From Cristatella mucedo (taxonomy: Eukaryota; Bryozoa; Phylactolaemata; Cristatellidae), in the NCBI GenBank assembly GCA_009760855.2, contig WPIO01000145.1, positions 583,001-647,000 of the forward strand: DNA of 64,000 nt. Reading direction: 5' to 3'. The translations under genes and the position numbers were made by a program. This document shows positions 45,930 through 56,629 of this stretch, one piece after another. The notes beneath the pieces are model-generated. The model saw only the letters and a list, made by a program, of their open reading frames with translations, had not been told where the DNA came from and searched no databases. The first letter of the stretch is position 1. Each line of letters starts with the position of its first letter.

Positions 45930-46026
45930 CCTAGAAAGATACACCATAATACCAGCAAATGTAAAATGGCTAGAAAGAGATTTGAGTTCTCTGAAGGCAC
46001 TATATCAAATATATTATTTTTATTAT
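45930..46026 (+). mobile_element. L2-type LINE 3' terminus
   Basis: The sequence cagcaaatgtaaaatggcta, agatttgagttctctgaagg, cactatatcaaatatatt and a T/A-rich tail are the family's last 80-95 bp, diverged. Confidence 0.82.
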
Positions 46027-46083
46027 TAGAAGCTACACTAAGTTTGCTTTAATAGATACAACAAAAAGTTAAATTTGAAAATG

Positions 46084-46089
46084 TTTATT
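46084..46089 (-). terminator. Possible poly(A) signal on the minus strand
   Basis: tttatt here reads AATAAA on the minus strand, followed by a T-rich stretch. It lies about 210 bp beyond the stop codon of the candidate frame at 46300-46599. Confidence 0.35.
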
Positions 46090-46299
46090 GACATTTCTTT
46101 GAGTGCATCACTGGCTGTGCACAGCACTCGACGAAGTTACCAACCCAGAGTCTAGCAAATAATGCATCCTGCCTGCAGACAGGTCACAGCCAGCGATACG
46201 GCAATAAGAAAACATCAATGCCTGTTCTTTAATTGCTTTCATTTGTTTAGCTTTAAACCAGTAGAGTGCAGTCATATGCAAAACATGTCTGAACGGGCA

Positions 46300-46599
46300 T
46301 CATGTCCTCGAGGCGACAGGCGCGCCTAGTGCCAAAATTGCTAGGCGCTGGGCCGTCTGGCTGCTGCTGGCCATTTGGGGGTGTGGCCGAGATGGCAGCA
46401 TCGGCAAGAAGCTCTTATGAGTACGGCTTCCCTTCAAATTGCCAGCAACATCAGCAGCAGTAGAATGAACAGGGTGCACTTCGTTTACCATCGCCAACGT
46501 TGCATTCTGAGCAGCCAGGCGAGCCTTGTCACCGAGACGACGCCGTCTCTTTGCTGCGCCGGGCCGTTTGCTGGTCGTCTCTGGTACTCTGCTCAGCAT
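46300..46599 (-). CDS. Candidate terminal exon of an unidentified minus-strand gene
   Basis: The frame reads SKRPGAAKRRRRLGDKARLA, AQNATLAMVNEVHPVHSTAA, then HKSFLPMLPSRPHPQMASSS before its stop. The basic KRRRR cluster resembles a nuclear localisation signal. An overlapping frame upstream reads KRAVDDSSTDGLLSQIRQA between a cag acceptor near 46665 and a gtgaca donor near 46530, so two alternative exon models exist. A minus-strand poly(A) signal lies downstream. No family is recognised, and the start at 46599 may be internal. Confidence 0.3.
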   Translation of the reverse strand: MLSRVPETTSKRPGAAKRRRRLGDKARLAAQNATLAMVNEVHPVHSTAADVAGNLKGSRTHKSFLPMLPSRPHPQMASSSQTAQRLAILALGAPVASRT

Positions 46600-46801
46600 C
46601 AGTTGCCTGCCTTATCTGCGACAGTAAGCCATCGGTGCTGCTGTCATCCACGGCACGCTTTCCTGCAGTCCAATGCATACTTTCCAGTGAGTGCAAGTCA
46701 TGGCACCATTGAGGCAACAGGCAAGGCAAAAGTAACAATACTAATAATACACATAATACACAAGGCCTGCCACGGCAGCACAAACTCACGCAAACGATGC
46801 A

Positions 46802-46810
<9 letters not shown>

Positions 46811-46862
<52 letters not shown>
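46811..46862. repeat. (CA)n microsatellite
   Basis: This is a CA dinucleotide tract of about 50 bp preceded by GCGCGC. Confidence 0.96.
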
Positions 46863-46865
<3 letters not shown>

Positions 46866-46920
46866 TGCAAATACTACTCCAAGTATTACCAATTTGGGCA
46901 ATGGCAGTAAAGTGAGGGGT

Positions 46921-47078
46921 AGCTGGTTTCAGCAGCCTCATTTTTATACCAACAGCAAAACATTATTGGCCACCCTGCCCATGCTAAAATGGGCAATAAA
47001 GAGAATGACCTGCCAACTAGACTCGAACCCATGACCTAGGTCATGATGTGTGAACGCCGCACCCCATACGCAAAGATT
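46921..47078 (-). mobile_element. tRNA-derived SINE, diverged subfamily
   Basis: On the minus strand it reads tttgcgtatggggtgcgg (A-box region), atgacctaggtcatggg, ttcgagtcta (B box), then ctttattgcc, and ends aaaatgaggctgctgaaacc. The 3' end and overall layout match the main SINE family, but the head differs and the central ggtggtgatagcc block is not recognisable. Confidence 0.65.
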
Positions 47079-47394
47079 GGCCATTGTTGCTCCAAAATAT
47101 TTCATACCCAAATGATGCTTTCTGCAGGGAAAAAAATCTAGCAGTGCAGGATGTAGTTAAATTGATGGAATGAACGTTTGAATTAACCTAACCCTGAATG
47201 GACACGTCAATTTTCTTTGTCGAGTTGTAAAACGCATATGTAGTGCATGAGCCACACTGCAACCTTTACAGGCAATTGACCCAGCTCAGCTTCCGAAAAG
47301 GATCCAGCTGCTTTGAAATAAAACTTATAGAGCTTACTACACGTCACATGGAACTTCGAACTTACTTCGAACTCTCTCTATCCCCTTGCAGTAA

Positions 47395-47826
47395 GTATGG
47401 CTAACATTGCGCTTCGATACCAGAAAACTTTCTTAAATGACAATAGAGCCAACTTACTAGTTATGGTCAAACCCAATGTTACTCAGAAACTGGCAAGCTT
47501 GATTCTCAAAATGGACTTGGCCAGCACTTCTCCTGTAGCACCTGCACACAATCTGGGTCCTGTTCCAAAGTAAGCTTGCACAAGATGACCATAGCAGCTC
47601 CAGAGTCAAGCCTGCCTACTTTCAGCTAGGCACTGTGGCAAAAATTGGGCTTGCTCAAAGGAAAGCACAGCTTTGGTGACTCACTACTGAAAATGAATTG
47701 CTCAGGCTGAAAGGCCTTTCAGCCTGAGCAATAACACGTACAGCAGGTGCAAACTCATAAGCTAGACTTCTCTGTTGTGAAGGTTGCCGCTACCACATTA
47801 CACCGTTTCTCGTCAACCTGTATGGG
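47395..47826 (+). mobile_element. LINE (L2/CR1 type), 5' portion of a split copy
   Basis: It reads as the post-YADD part of the LINE ORF (ccaacttactagttatggtc, aatctgggtcctgttccaaa, caagcctgcctactttcagc), heavily mutated. It stops at caacctgtatggg, where the LTR element begins. The copy resumes at 50108. Confidence 0.78.
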
Positions 47827-47856
47827 TGTAGTCTAAATTGTCGTTGCGAGAGGCAC

Positions 47857-48169
47857 CGGGAAAATGGCCCGTTAATAGTCCACACCACGATAAAAGCTGC
47901 CTGCGAGTCGCGCACTGAGGTAGCGGTTCAACATCATTATCTCTGCCCCACTTAAGCTTTCCATCATGGTCAGTGACGCGAAGCCTTAGTACGCGGCCTC
48001 CGACCAACTTTTCCGGGGGCTTAGCTTCGAGCCCGAACTGTCGTAGGTGAGAGGTAACACGCTCATTCGTGACAATGTCATTGTTGGCGATTACATCGTC
48101 TACGTATGAGTCAGTGCCTTTGCGCACCTGCGGGTCCATAGGAAGCACCTTATTTAACACGGCGGTCAT
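47857..48169 (-). pseudogene. Retrotransposon pol, RT 3' portion, truncated
   Basis: It carries the RT catalytic block YVDDV and a following thumb-like segment with QLLSWCGLLTGHFPG, after which the frame runs straight into LTR sequence. It is separated from the preceding RT segment by a one-base frameshift near 48185. RNase H and integrase are absent. Confidence 0.85.
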
Positions 48170-48173
48170 TATC

Positions 48174-49127
48174 TTAAACGCTACATTTAAATCCGAAGCC
48201 TAGCCGCGTAAGGCAGTACCGCCTTCCCTGGTAGGCGACAACCTGGTATCTCCACAGGGAAGGGTCGACATGAAGCTGTAAATACGCTTTGCGAAGGTCG
48301 ATAATGCTGACGTTACTTCCCATGCGGCGCCATGCCCGAAGTTTCTCGCTGCAAGCGCCACCGTTGGCAGTGTGGCTGGAAACGTATTGGTTCAGCTCGC
48401 GGTAGTCTAAGACGGGCCGCACTTTGTCTTTCTTACTCTGGAACACGGCCATTAGCGGCACGAGGCCTTCACACTCCCCTTCGTAGGGCTTCAGCCAGCC
48501 GAGTTGGATCCACTCTTGGATCTCCTTGTCGTAGTCGGCCTGCAAGTCGGTGGGCACGCGGTAAGCATCGACACGGTTTACCAAGGTGGGAGAAGTCACG
48601 CCGTCGGCCCAATGCCACTTTATGACCCATTTTCCGTCACGGTACACCGCCGAAAAGTCTCTGTCGGAAACACTGACGTCGGTTGACAGTGCCCCGATTG
48701 CACTGTCCCGCCCATTGAAGGTTACTACACTGCCTTCAGGGCCTATCACCACGCCTCCCAGCTGTCGCACAGCATCCATGCCAAGGAGCATATCATACCC
48801 CGATACGAGGCAGTCAAGCTCTATTGCTATGCCCTGCACAGAGCATGTCATGCGGCACGCCGACCGGCAACGAGCGACTGCTCCGTTGAACGTAATCACT
48901 GGCTCGTTAACCGAATAAGACTGCGCCGAGGTGGCACGCAGTACCGAAGATTCTGTCACAATCGACCGAGAGCAGCCAGTATCAAGGAGTGCCTTCATAA
49001 TACGACCACCGCTGAGAACATTTATTGTTGGCAGTCGAGTTGACAAGCAGGGGAATGCGCCGTCGCTATAACATGCGCTTCCCTTTACTCGTTTTTTGGC
49101 TGCGCATAGGTGCGACGCTCCGGACAT
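48174..49127 (-). pseudogene. Retrotransposon protease and RT N-terminal part
   Basis: The protease signature MKALLDTGCSRSIV is near residue 44. A folded segment with DMLLGMDAVRQLGG follows, then RT motifs KKDKVRPVLDYRELNQYV and SIIDLRKAYLQLHV, and YCLTRLGFG before the frame is lost. It overlaps the end of the zinc-knuckle frame by about 43 bp in another frame, as in gag-pol frameshift arrangements. It is inactive because of the frameshift and the downstream deletion. Confidence 0.88.
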
Positions 49128-49812
49128 ATTGCTGCTAGGTGCGAGTCATCGCCGCATACAAAACACAGCCTTCGCTGCCTTTGCGACGAACGGCAGTCGC
49201 GACGTATGTGCCCTTCCTTTTTGCAGAAGAAACAAAAACGCTTCCGTGGTCGGGCGAGAGCCTCTAGCTCCAAGTGCCTCAGCAGCAGCCGCGTAGCTCG
49301 GCTCCTGGCAGCTCATAAGCGCTCGAGCCTTCTCAACGACCTTAGACATCGCCATCTTGTCGAGCGAACACACCGCGCGTAGCTGCTTTCGGATATCCTC
49401 TGGAAGCCCGGTGACAAAAGCGCGTTTTACCAAGTCATCCTTCGCAGCCGCACTCACCAATCCGGCCAGCCGGGCCAAAATTTAAGCGTATACGGCTACT
49501 GGTTCCCCAGCTTGGAGCCGCCGTGTCGTGAGCTCCTCATGAGCTTTAAAATTATCCGCCGAAAGTGCAGCCAGAAGAGCCTCTTTTACGATGGTATAGT
49601 CTTTCTTCGCCTGTCCATCGATGCTTTGGTACACGGCGAACGCTCCGCCGGTTAGAAAAAGGGGCAGGAATTTGTGGCGGTCGGCAGCGACGATACCTCG
49701 AATTTCTGCCACCAGATCAAACTTTTCAACCCAGCCCGCAAAGTCTCTGCTGCCGTCGAATTGAGTGACGACGTGGCTGAACTTTACGTTCTCGATTACG
49801 GCCGAAATAGCT
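49085..49812 (-). pseudogene. Retrotransposon gag with two zinc knuckles
   Basis: The capsid-like part contains KFLPLFLTGGAFAVYQSIDG and RRLQAGEPVAVYA. An in-frame TAA near 49482 interrupts it, and LARLAGLVSAAAKDDLVKRA continues after it. A further frameshift near 49265 separates this from the nucleocapsid segment, which has two CCHC knuckles: CFFCKKEGHIRRDC and CFVCGDDSHLAAIC. The frame reads directly out of the LTR with no leader, which suggests a 5' rearrangement. Confidence 0.87.
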
Positions 49813-50107
49813 TGTAGTCTAAATTGTCATCGCGAGCGGCACAGCATGCTAGCCGACGAGGAACACCACCAGTTTATTTCCTCCACACACTCAGCCGGCG
49901 GAAGCGCTACTGCCCGCCGCAGAAGTTCGCCAGCTTCCGTCGTCTGCGGTACCGGAACGCTGCGCTATCATTCGTTGGCGCCGTTGACAACGCCTAGCTG
50001 CGATCCGATTGGCTAGCCGGTGGTCGGGAGGGCCACCCAGCCTAGTACTGGCAGATAACAACATTTAGGTGCTGTCACGGACTGCGGTATACATAAACAA
50101 AACCACA
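49813..50107 (-). repeat. LTR, complete copy
   Basis: It starts tgtagtctaaattg and ends aaaccaca in plus orientation. In element orientation (minus) it is the 5' LTR, adjacent to gag. Only its opposite end is duplicated at 47827-47856. Confidence 0.85.
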
Positions 50108-50565
50108 ATGGGTTCCCCATCAAGCAGGGTACCGACTTCAGGGTTCTGCCACTCACTTGTAGGCCCATTATTCTTTTGCACCAGCCTACCCATTGTAAAT
50201 ACTTCAAACTCAAGCTTCGTATATTACCACCCACTCTTCCGACTCTAGCTGCTTAGCCGTGCATCGAACCAACCTCAAAACCTTTGATGACCTGCCTTTA
50301 GTTGGTGTGCTTCCAAAGCCTGGAATTCTACATCGACTGATGTCACAACATATCCTGACTTGATGACATCTGAGCATAAGTTGATCCCCACCTTGTCCCC
50401 AGTGTTTCAACACACGTAAGTTGTCCTTTGTGTGCTCAAGCATACTGACGCTGCATGTTGTCACCAACCAATTGACACATTTCCTTTGCAGCATATGTAA
50501 AGTGCCTGCAAGAGATTAGTTTACTTAAAGCACTATACAAAAAGTATTATTGATATTGGTATTGG
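50108..50565 (+). mobile_element. LINE (L2/CR1 type), 3' portion of the split copy
   Basis: It resumes exactly where the 47395-47826 copy stops (ttccccatcaagcaggg). It runs through the ORF end and 3' UTR to aaagtgcctgcaagagatta and an ATT/GATATTGG tail. The first five bases are the duplicated target atggg. Confidence 0.85.
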
Positions 50566-50699
50566 ACATTGTACATTAATCATCAAGAACTTCCAATCTC
50601 AACCCCACAATCGATGTAAGCATAACATACGCTGGCTGTTACATATGCAAAGTAGCTTAGTAGCTTTTTTATGTAGGGATAATGATAATTTTAAGCCCC
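50566..50699. other. Unassigned spacer
   Basis: No gene or repeat is supported here. Confidence 0.4.
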
Positions 50700-50822
50700 T
50701 GGTTTCTTGGCCCATGCAAAGATGCTCATTCTTCACAAACCAGGTCGTGGGATCGAGTCATGAAGTGGTCGATCCTTTATTGCCCAATGCAAGCGGTGGT
50801 GAGAGCCGTTAAGGCTCTTCCG
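50700..50822 (+). mobile_element. tRNA-derived SINE, partial and diverged
   Basis: It retains aaccaggtcgtgggatcgag (B-box half), gatcctttattgccc, gcaagcggtggtgagagccg and ttaaggctcttcc, and lacks the 3' tail. On the minus strand it offers an AATAAA downstream of the DNAJA3 stop. Confidence 0.8.
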
Positions 50823-51637
50823 CATTGAGGGCAGCACATTTGAGCATGCCGAACTTTGCCAATGCCCCAAAAGGGCCGCAGCCTGTTGCTGTCTACTTCA
50901 TGCTCCTGGTTAGTCAGACTGCAAAGTGCAAGGAGCATGAAGAATCACAGGGAGCGAGCACGCCAGTTGATGAAAAGGAATTTTTTTTTGACATGGCCCT
51001 TTTCTGGACGACGAAAGAGGCCATCTGCAGCAACCGAACACAACAACAAACTGCTGCACCATGCTTCCACCGCTCGGTCTACCCAGGCATGCCTCTCTCT
51101 CGCACATCCGTTCACACACACTAATCGCCCGCAACATTTCCCAGTCCAGATATGCTAACGCACACTTCCAGCAACTGCCAAGTGCTGCCCCTGAGACCAG
51201 TGAGTAATTACGGAGAAGCGCTGCTACAGGTCGTGATCGCCACCACCACCACGGTCACATGAAGTACAATGGGTGGACAACCAGAGAATGATCTACCATC
51301 AGCAGGCCACCAATGAGCTTGAACAGACTACATTACAAGAGACTGCATCAGCCTACTCTGGCAATTTAGCATTGGTGCTGCACTAGCACAATCAGCATTC
51401 ACATTCCAAGAGCAGAAGGATGGAATAGCTCGCTTGCGCTATGGCCCAGAAGCAGACCAAAATCCGTCATAGTGGGGAGCCCGTTCTGATGCTGTCATGC
51501 ATGCGAGTGTGTGCATGCTTCGTTGCCACAAATTGCTAATGCCGTTCATTCTTTTTTTTTTTTTGCAGCTGGCTGCCACATTAAGGACGTACCTACGACA
51601 GCCGGCTTGTGCGCTCGTGTCGCGCGTACAAGGGACA
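50823..51637. other. Probable 3' UTR side of DNAJA3 and spacer
   Basis: No coding segment is supported. On the minus strand this is the stretch immediately after the DNAJA3 stop codon. The nearest minus-strand AATAAA I see is in the SINE near 50778. Confidence 0.4.
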
Positions 51638-51792
51638 TCAGCCAAATAATTTCTTCTTCAGTTTACCAAGAAAGCCAGGGTTTTCAACAGGATCTGATTG
51701 TGGCGGTGGCGGCGATGACGAAGCGCTTGTCTGATTAGACTCACGACCCTCATCAGCAGTGCGGTCCTTACCACCACGATCACCCTTGCTAT
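51638..51792 (-). CDS. DNAJA3: DNAJA3/Tid1, last exon
   Basis: The acceptor gtgtttag enters in phase 1 (the codon for Asp is split with the previous exon). A Lys/Asp/Ser-rich tail with SNQTSASSSPPPPQSDP follows, and the protein ends NPGFLGKLKKKLFG at a TGA. Mitochondrial DnaJA3 proteins end in a similar FLxKLKKxF motif. The tail is variable and probably disordered. Coding ends at 51638. Confidence 0.9.
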
Positions 51793-52070
51793 CTAAACAC
51801 AGAACGAGTAAGAAGCAGGTAAGGATCTACGCAGCGTCGCAAGCAGACACGTTCGACAGACAGGCGCACTACCCCGTCGCCCTAGGTAAGGGCGAGCACT
51901 AGGGGATCGACGGTCACATCCGCCTGGAGCATGGCTACCCTTCTGTTACTGGTGTGCCTCGCACACTCACACAAGACGATCGGAAGGTAACATGGTGAGA
52001 CGACAGCGATAAAAAAAGCCAGACTACAGCAAAGAGTGCAGCAGTTACGTCGCCAAGCAGCAAAAGATAC

Positions 52071-52168
52071 CTTTGTCAGTCTGGGTGACGCCTTGCACAC
52101 TCCCGTCTGCAGTTGCATCGGTTTCGGCAAATGCAAGCAGCAACGCCTTCTGTTTGGCAGTTAGCCTC
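52071..52168 (-). CDS. DNAJA3: DNAJA3/Tid1, penultimate exon
   Basis: The acceptor cttcttgtccag and donor gtatct flank RLTAKQKALLLAFAETDA, then DGSVQGVTQTD. It corresponds to the end of the second C-terminal beta domain and the helix used for dimerisation in Hsp40 proteins. Split codons on both sides match the neighbouring exons (P-E at the start, Asp at the end). Confidence 0.92.
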
Positions 52169-53863
52169 CTGGACAAGAAGTCAAGAATATCCTACATTAT
52201 CTCACGGGATCTCCCAGCACAGCAAACAAAGTAATGACAAAGATCACAGCAGGAAGTGGGCCAATGTGATTGACTGCGATGCTAGTCTCGGCCGATGGGT
52301 AAACCTCTACTAATGCTATCTTGATATCATCAAATGCAGCCAATCACAGGAAGGCTGAACTATGAAGGCTAAGTCTGGTGGCAAGCCGCCGGATACAACT
52401 ATTCGGGATAGTCCAAACGAACCACCTGGTCATGCCAATGAAGGCATCACAAGAGAAAACAGTCCGGCACAGAAATGAGAATGCAATAGCTAACTAATTA
52501 AAAAACGATAAAAGGCAGACAAATACATACAATAGCAATTGCACTCATGTAAATACAAGCATGTAGACCTTTGGCCAATATACAACCAATACATTATCAC
52601 AGCCCTAGATAGATTGCATACAGTGCTGGGCCACGAACATACCAGAATATTGAATTTTCCAACTGTATGCAACAGGTAAAATATAAATATCAGTTGAAAT
52701 GTCAACGAAATTCATATAGCACTTAACACATCAAAGCAATAGCTATCGTTGCTCAAGAACGACAGACGTGGTGGGGATGATAGATGTGGTAGAGACGTCC
52801 TCTTGGGTTGATTTTTCGATATCGAAAAACCCAGATGCAATAGCAATACCAACTAACTAATTTTGACTGCTTGGCTAGGAACATTAGACCCGAACCAAAA
52901 TCTGGACAGAAAAGAACCGGCGCGACCAAGTTCAGAACACAAAATAGACGTCTCTTTATCTTCACAGTGATGTTGACGCTCTTCAGACGGCTACAACTAT
53001 GGCTGGCTTAGGTTGCCGACTTTGGTAGAGAAGTATGGGTTCAGCAAAGTGATAGCAGGATGGAGCAATCGGCAGCATCAGTTATCAATACAAAAATTAA
53101 CTAACTACTAGCACTGCCATTTCCCTTGATTGCAGCTGTGATTCATGCAGTCTCTTAGGTGGTAGATCTGAGCCTTGATGCCCTGTAAGAGTACAAGGCA
53201 ACAGCAAATGACTAGACACTTATTCAGAGCTGGCTTTAAAGCCAATCCCAAATTCGGCTTAACTAATACCAACAGCAGCCCAGACTTTGCCGAGATGGAG
53301 TGGCTAGCCCAAGTGCCCTCTGGGGTTGAAAATGGGCACGAAGTGCCAGACCAATCCAAGCACTAAGACAGTACCTGCATGCTTTCACAAAAGGTAAAAC
53401 CCTGCAAAACAGTTCGCGCACAACTGCCGAACGCCCAAGTATGAGGGCAAGCTTAAAATAGCCTCCAAAAAAGTGGGGAGCTTTCTATTTTCAGTGCAGC
53501 CACACTAGAGGCCCAAATACGGTGGCTTACTGCGTCCTTTTCAAAAATACAATACGGCTGCTTCTGGCAGCTTAATGGCACAAACAGCTCGATAGCTTCA
53601 CTTGTTGGCCGATCGGTGGGCGTATCAAAGACTAGGATGAATGATATCTAAGCATACAAATAACTAGCATGCACCAAGCAACACAAACCAGGCGCCGCAC
53701 AGACCAGTTGCTAAAGAGTACATGCACCCATCGGCGGCAGTCAGTCAGCCGGAGGGCAGCAACAGGAGTTGCAGGACTGTTTTTAGTCGAAGCAGCTTGA
53801 TATCGTCGGCAGACCAATGTGACACACGATCGAGCTCTAGCCATAAGCTGCAATCGCACTTAC
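52169..53863. other. DNAJA3 intron
   Basis: No exon is supported. A short dispersed repeat with tgcagccaatcacaggaagg lies near 52335. The rest is unassigned. Confidence 0.6.
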
Positions 53864-53979
53864 TCTGGCACTTTAATCTTGATATGCACATAGTGATCTC
53901 CAAAGCCCGAGCTCTCCAGTCGGCGTATGCCCTTACCAGCTTGTCGAATGCGCGTGTGCGACTGAGTTCCAGGCGATAC
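53864..53979 (-). CDS. DNAJA3: DNAJA3/Tid1 exon, C-terminal domain II
   Basis: It reads VSPGTQSHTRIRQAGKGI, then RRLESSGFGDHYVHIKIKVP, and ends inside a Glu codon before gtaagt. The block PGTQ...RxxGKGI...GDHYVHIKI is diagnostic of the DnaJ C-terminal beta domain that binds non-native client proteins. It joins the exon at 54753 after an Asn codon in phase 0. Confidence 0.95.
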
Positions 53980-54752
53980 CTAAAGGGAAGTGCACCGTGA
54001 AATTGAAACACTTGCTGCGAAAGCAGGCAACAGAAGCATCACAGCAAAGTCCCAGCCAAATTGCAATGAGCAGCCACAATGTCGACGAATCCAGCGAAGA
54101 AGCGATTAGTAAAGCGAGTCTGCTACAGACGCGGCAGAGCTGCAGACCAAAGGTAGCACCAAAGCAATCAACAATACGGTGCCTGTGATCACGGTTGTTG
54201 AAATTAGCGACCAAGCAAGGTGCAGGGAGGCACTCTATGAACAGCGAACAAAAAGCACGCCTACAAGTCGGGTGCTTATTATGTAAAAATTTCACGGCCT
54301 GCGATCGGGATATTAATTTACTCGCATGTAGAACCCCGAATGACTCCTGACGATAGCCTGGAAAAGGACACACGACAGAAAACACATCAAGGTGAACGTT
54401 CCATCTGGAAAGAACAGCTAGCTAGTGGTAGGCAAGGCGTTTGCTGTCATACATGCTTGTTTGCCAGGTGATGCCGATCACCCTGCTAGACGCGTGTCAT
54501 GATTTTAATCAAGTAGCCTATGGAGACAAAAGCAATGCTAAGTGCCATTTTTTTTTTAAGAAGCTGTCTGCCTCCCACTGTACCAAACGGAAGAACAGAA
54601 CAGAATGATAGGATCCTTCCACAATGCCTGCGTAAAGCAAGTCAAAGTAATTCACCGAAATCTTCAATGTAATCTACTACCATAGATAAAAGTTTTTTTT
54701 TACGCACAGCACTGCTAGCACATTTTCACACGCGGCTGCTGCAGAGGCATAC
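53980..54752. other. DNAJA3 intron
   Basis: No additional feature is supported in this intron. Confidence 0.6.
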
Positions 54753-54881
54753 GTTCAGAATAAAGTCCTCATAGACACCAGGTACTTTTACGGTGCCGCC
54801 AAGAGCTGCTTGGGCAACGCTGATCGTCACATCCGAGTGCACGTCTGCACCCTCACGACGGAACACGGCACTCTTCTCAAC
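54753..54881 (-). CDS. DNAJA3: DNAJA3/Tid1 exon, C-terminal domain
   Basis: Exactly 43 codons in phase 0: VEKSAVFRREGADVHSDVTI, then SVAQAALGGTVKVPGVYEDF. FRR-x-GAD-x-HSD and the A-LGG-T-KVP motif are hallmarks of Hsp40 C-terminal domains. The donor gtatgc and acceptor ttctctt-ctag are conventional. Confidence 0.95.
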
Positions 54882-55613
54882 CTAGAAGAGAAATCAAATC
54901 CCGACAGAATAAAAAAGAGTGCACGACGACTTTCATGCATGCCACAGGACTGAACATTTCAAGAAACAGCAAGCTAAATAAGCTAGAGATCAACAACAGA
55001 GCATGAAGTAAATTAATCGAGGCCGACACACACTCTACAACCATTCATTTGCCATCATAAGCTCTATAGGTTAGGACTCGCGATGCACATTAATGGGACG
55101 CTTACAACAGAGTACATAACAGTTAACCACCGATCAGCAGGCACAACATAGCCGGCTGTCGCGTCAGTTGACATCGAATAGACAGCACAGGCCATCCTAA
55201 CATTTGACCAATGGTCGGGGGGGGGGGCGGGCGGCGGTGGAAGAAGAGGATGAGGGAGGGAGGAGGAGGTAGGGCTAAACAGTACACCATGCTTGAATGC
55301 GGCATTGCCCAGCACTCCAAGGCTTGCCAGCACATAACGAACAGGGATCGGTTGGTCGAAAGAAGACTGATAGGAAAACTCACTCGAATACCTCGCTCGG
55401 CTGTTGAGAATGATGCGGGATCACACCGTACTTGCAGCAGATAGGAGGGTCAAGCAAAGCAGCTAGCCCCTGAGGGCACTGGGCAAAGCACAGGGTCTAC
55501 GAGATCAAGCAAATCGATGAGGCAGGTGAGCATGCCAATGAACAGACAGGTACACGGCTGCCTACTCCACTAAGCAGACTAACATCTGCGCCCATCCAAC
55601 ATGGGCGCCAAGG

Positions 55614-55841
<228 letters not shown>

Positions 55842-56038
55842 ATACTATCAAAAAAGGGGTGCAATAGAGGGCTCGGCAACTAACCGACGTGCACAGCCGA
55901 CCACTCGATGGCAGAATGATGTCGGGAGCTCTTAAGGATGACATAGTTAAGCAGAGCTTGCAGCTGAAGACAAGCCATAGAAGCAGCAAGAGTGCTAGCC
56001 AAGCCACGAGAGATAGATAGATAGAGAGAGATGGAGAT

Positions 56039-56042
<4 letters not shown>

Positions 56043-56103
<61 letters not shown>
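56043..56103. repeat. (GA)n microsatellite
   Basis: A GA tract of about 60 bp preceded by GATA units near 56010-56025. Confidence 0.96.
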
Positions 56104-56106
<3 letters not shown>

Positions 56107-56343
56107 AAGAGAGTTGACCTCACACGTATGCACGTGTGCCAACACCATACGCACGTGTGCCAACACCGTACACTAGCACAGTGCCCTGCCGAGTAACCGT
56201 CCCACAGTCACTGAAGATGCAAACACAGCCACTACGTGGCATGCATTCGAGCTACACGCATAGCTCACTATGGCAGCCAGCTGCACAGCATTCCGAGGCC
56301 AAACGTGGCCAGGCAGAAGTAGGAAAACAGTGACTTGGCTCAC

Positions 56344-56414
56344 CTTGAACTGAATAAAGAGCTCCCTATTACTATTTCCTATTGACATCCTCATAGTCTG
56401 ACCGTCTTCCACTC
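56344..56414 (-). CDS. DNAJA3: DNAJA3/Tid1 exon after the zinc fingers
   Basis: 71 bp completing a split Gly codon and reading VEDGQTMRMSIGNSNRELFI to FK before gtgagc. VPAG-VEDGQT-R is the signature joining the zinc-finger region to the C-terminal domain in DnaJ proteins. Phases match on both sides. Confidence 0.95.
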
Positions 56415-56490
56415 CTACAACGACCCCCAACATGAGATGAGCAGCAATTAAAACAATGCAAGCGAGAGGCTGAGACAGCTGCCAATGAAG

Positions 56491-56540
56491 GAGGAAGGAA
56501 GGAAGGAAGGAAGGAAGGAAGGAAGGAAGGAAGGAAGGAA
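56491..56540. repeat. (GGAA)n microsatellite
   Basis: About twelve GGAA units lie in a DNAJA3 intron. Confidence 0.96.
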
Positions 56541-56629
56541 GCCTAGGTCAAAAGATTGCACTCTATCCGGCTCTGCCTTTACACCACCCACAAAAGCATA
56601 AAAACGTAAGAGCCAGCGCACAAAAACAC

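Larger units (their letters stand above)
47827..50107 (-). mobile_element. Deleted LTR retrotransposon
   Basis: The element begins tgtagtctaaattg and ends aaaaccaca on the plus strand (TG...CA) and is flanked by identical atggg at 47822-47826 and 50108-50112. It has a complete 295-bp LTR at 49813-50107 but only the first 30 bp of the other LTR at 47827-47856. Inside, on the minus strand, are gag, two zinc knuckles, protease and part of reverse transcriptase. RNase H and integrase are missing. No primer-binding site is recognisable next to the intact LTR, so both internal junctions look rearranged. The gag/pol features recall Ty3-like elements, but the superfamily is uncertain. Confidence 0.88.

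Noticed and set aside
53108-53366. Extra DNAJA3 exon from overlapping frames on both strands
   Set aside because: Exons at 53864 and 52168 join directly in phase and match the known continuity of the protein. The frames here have no similarity to Hsp40.
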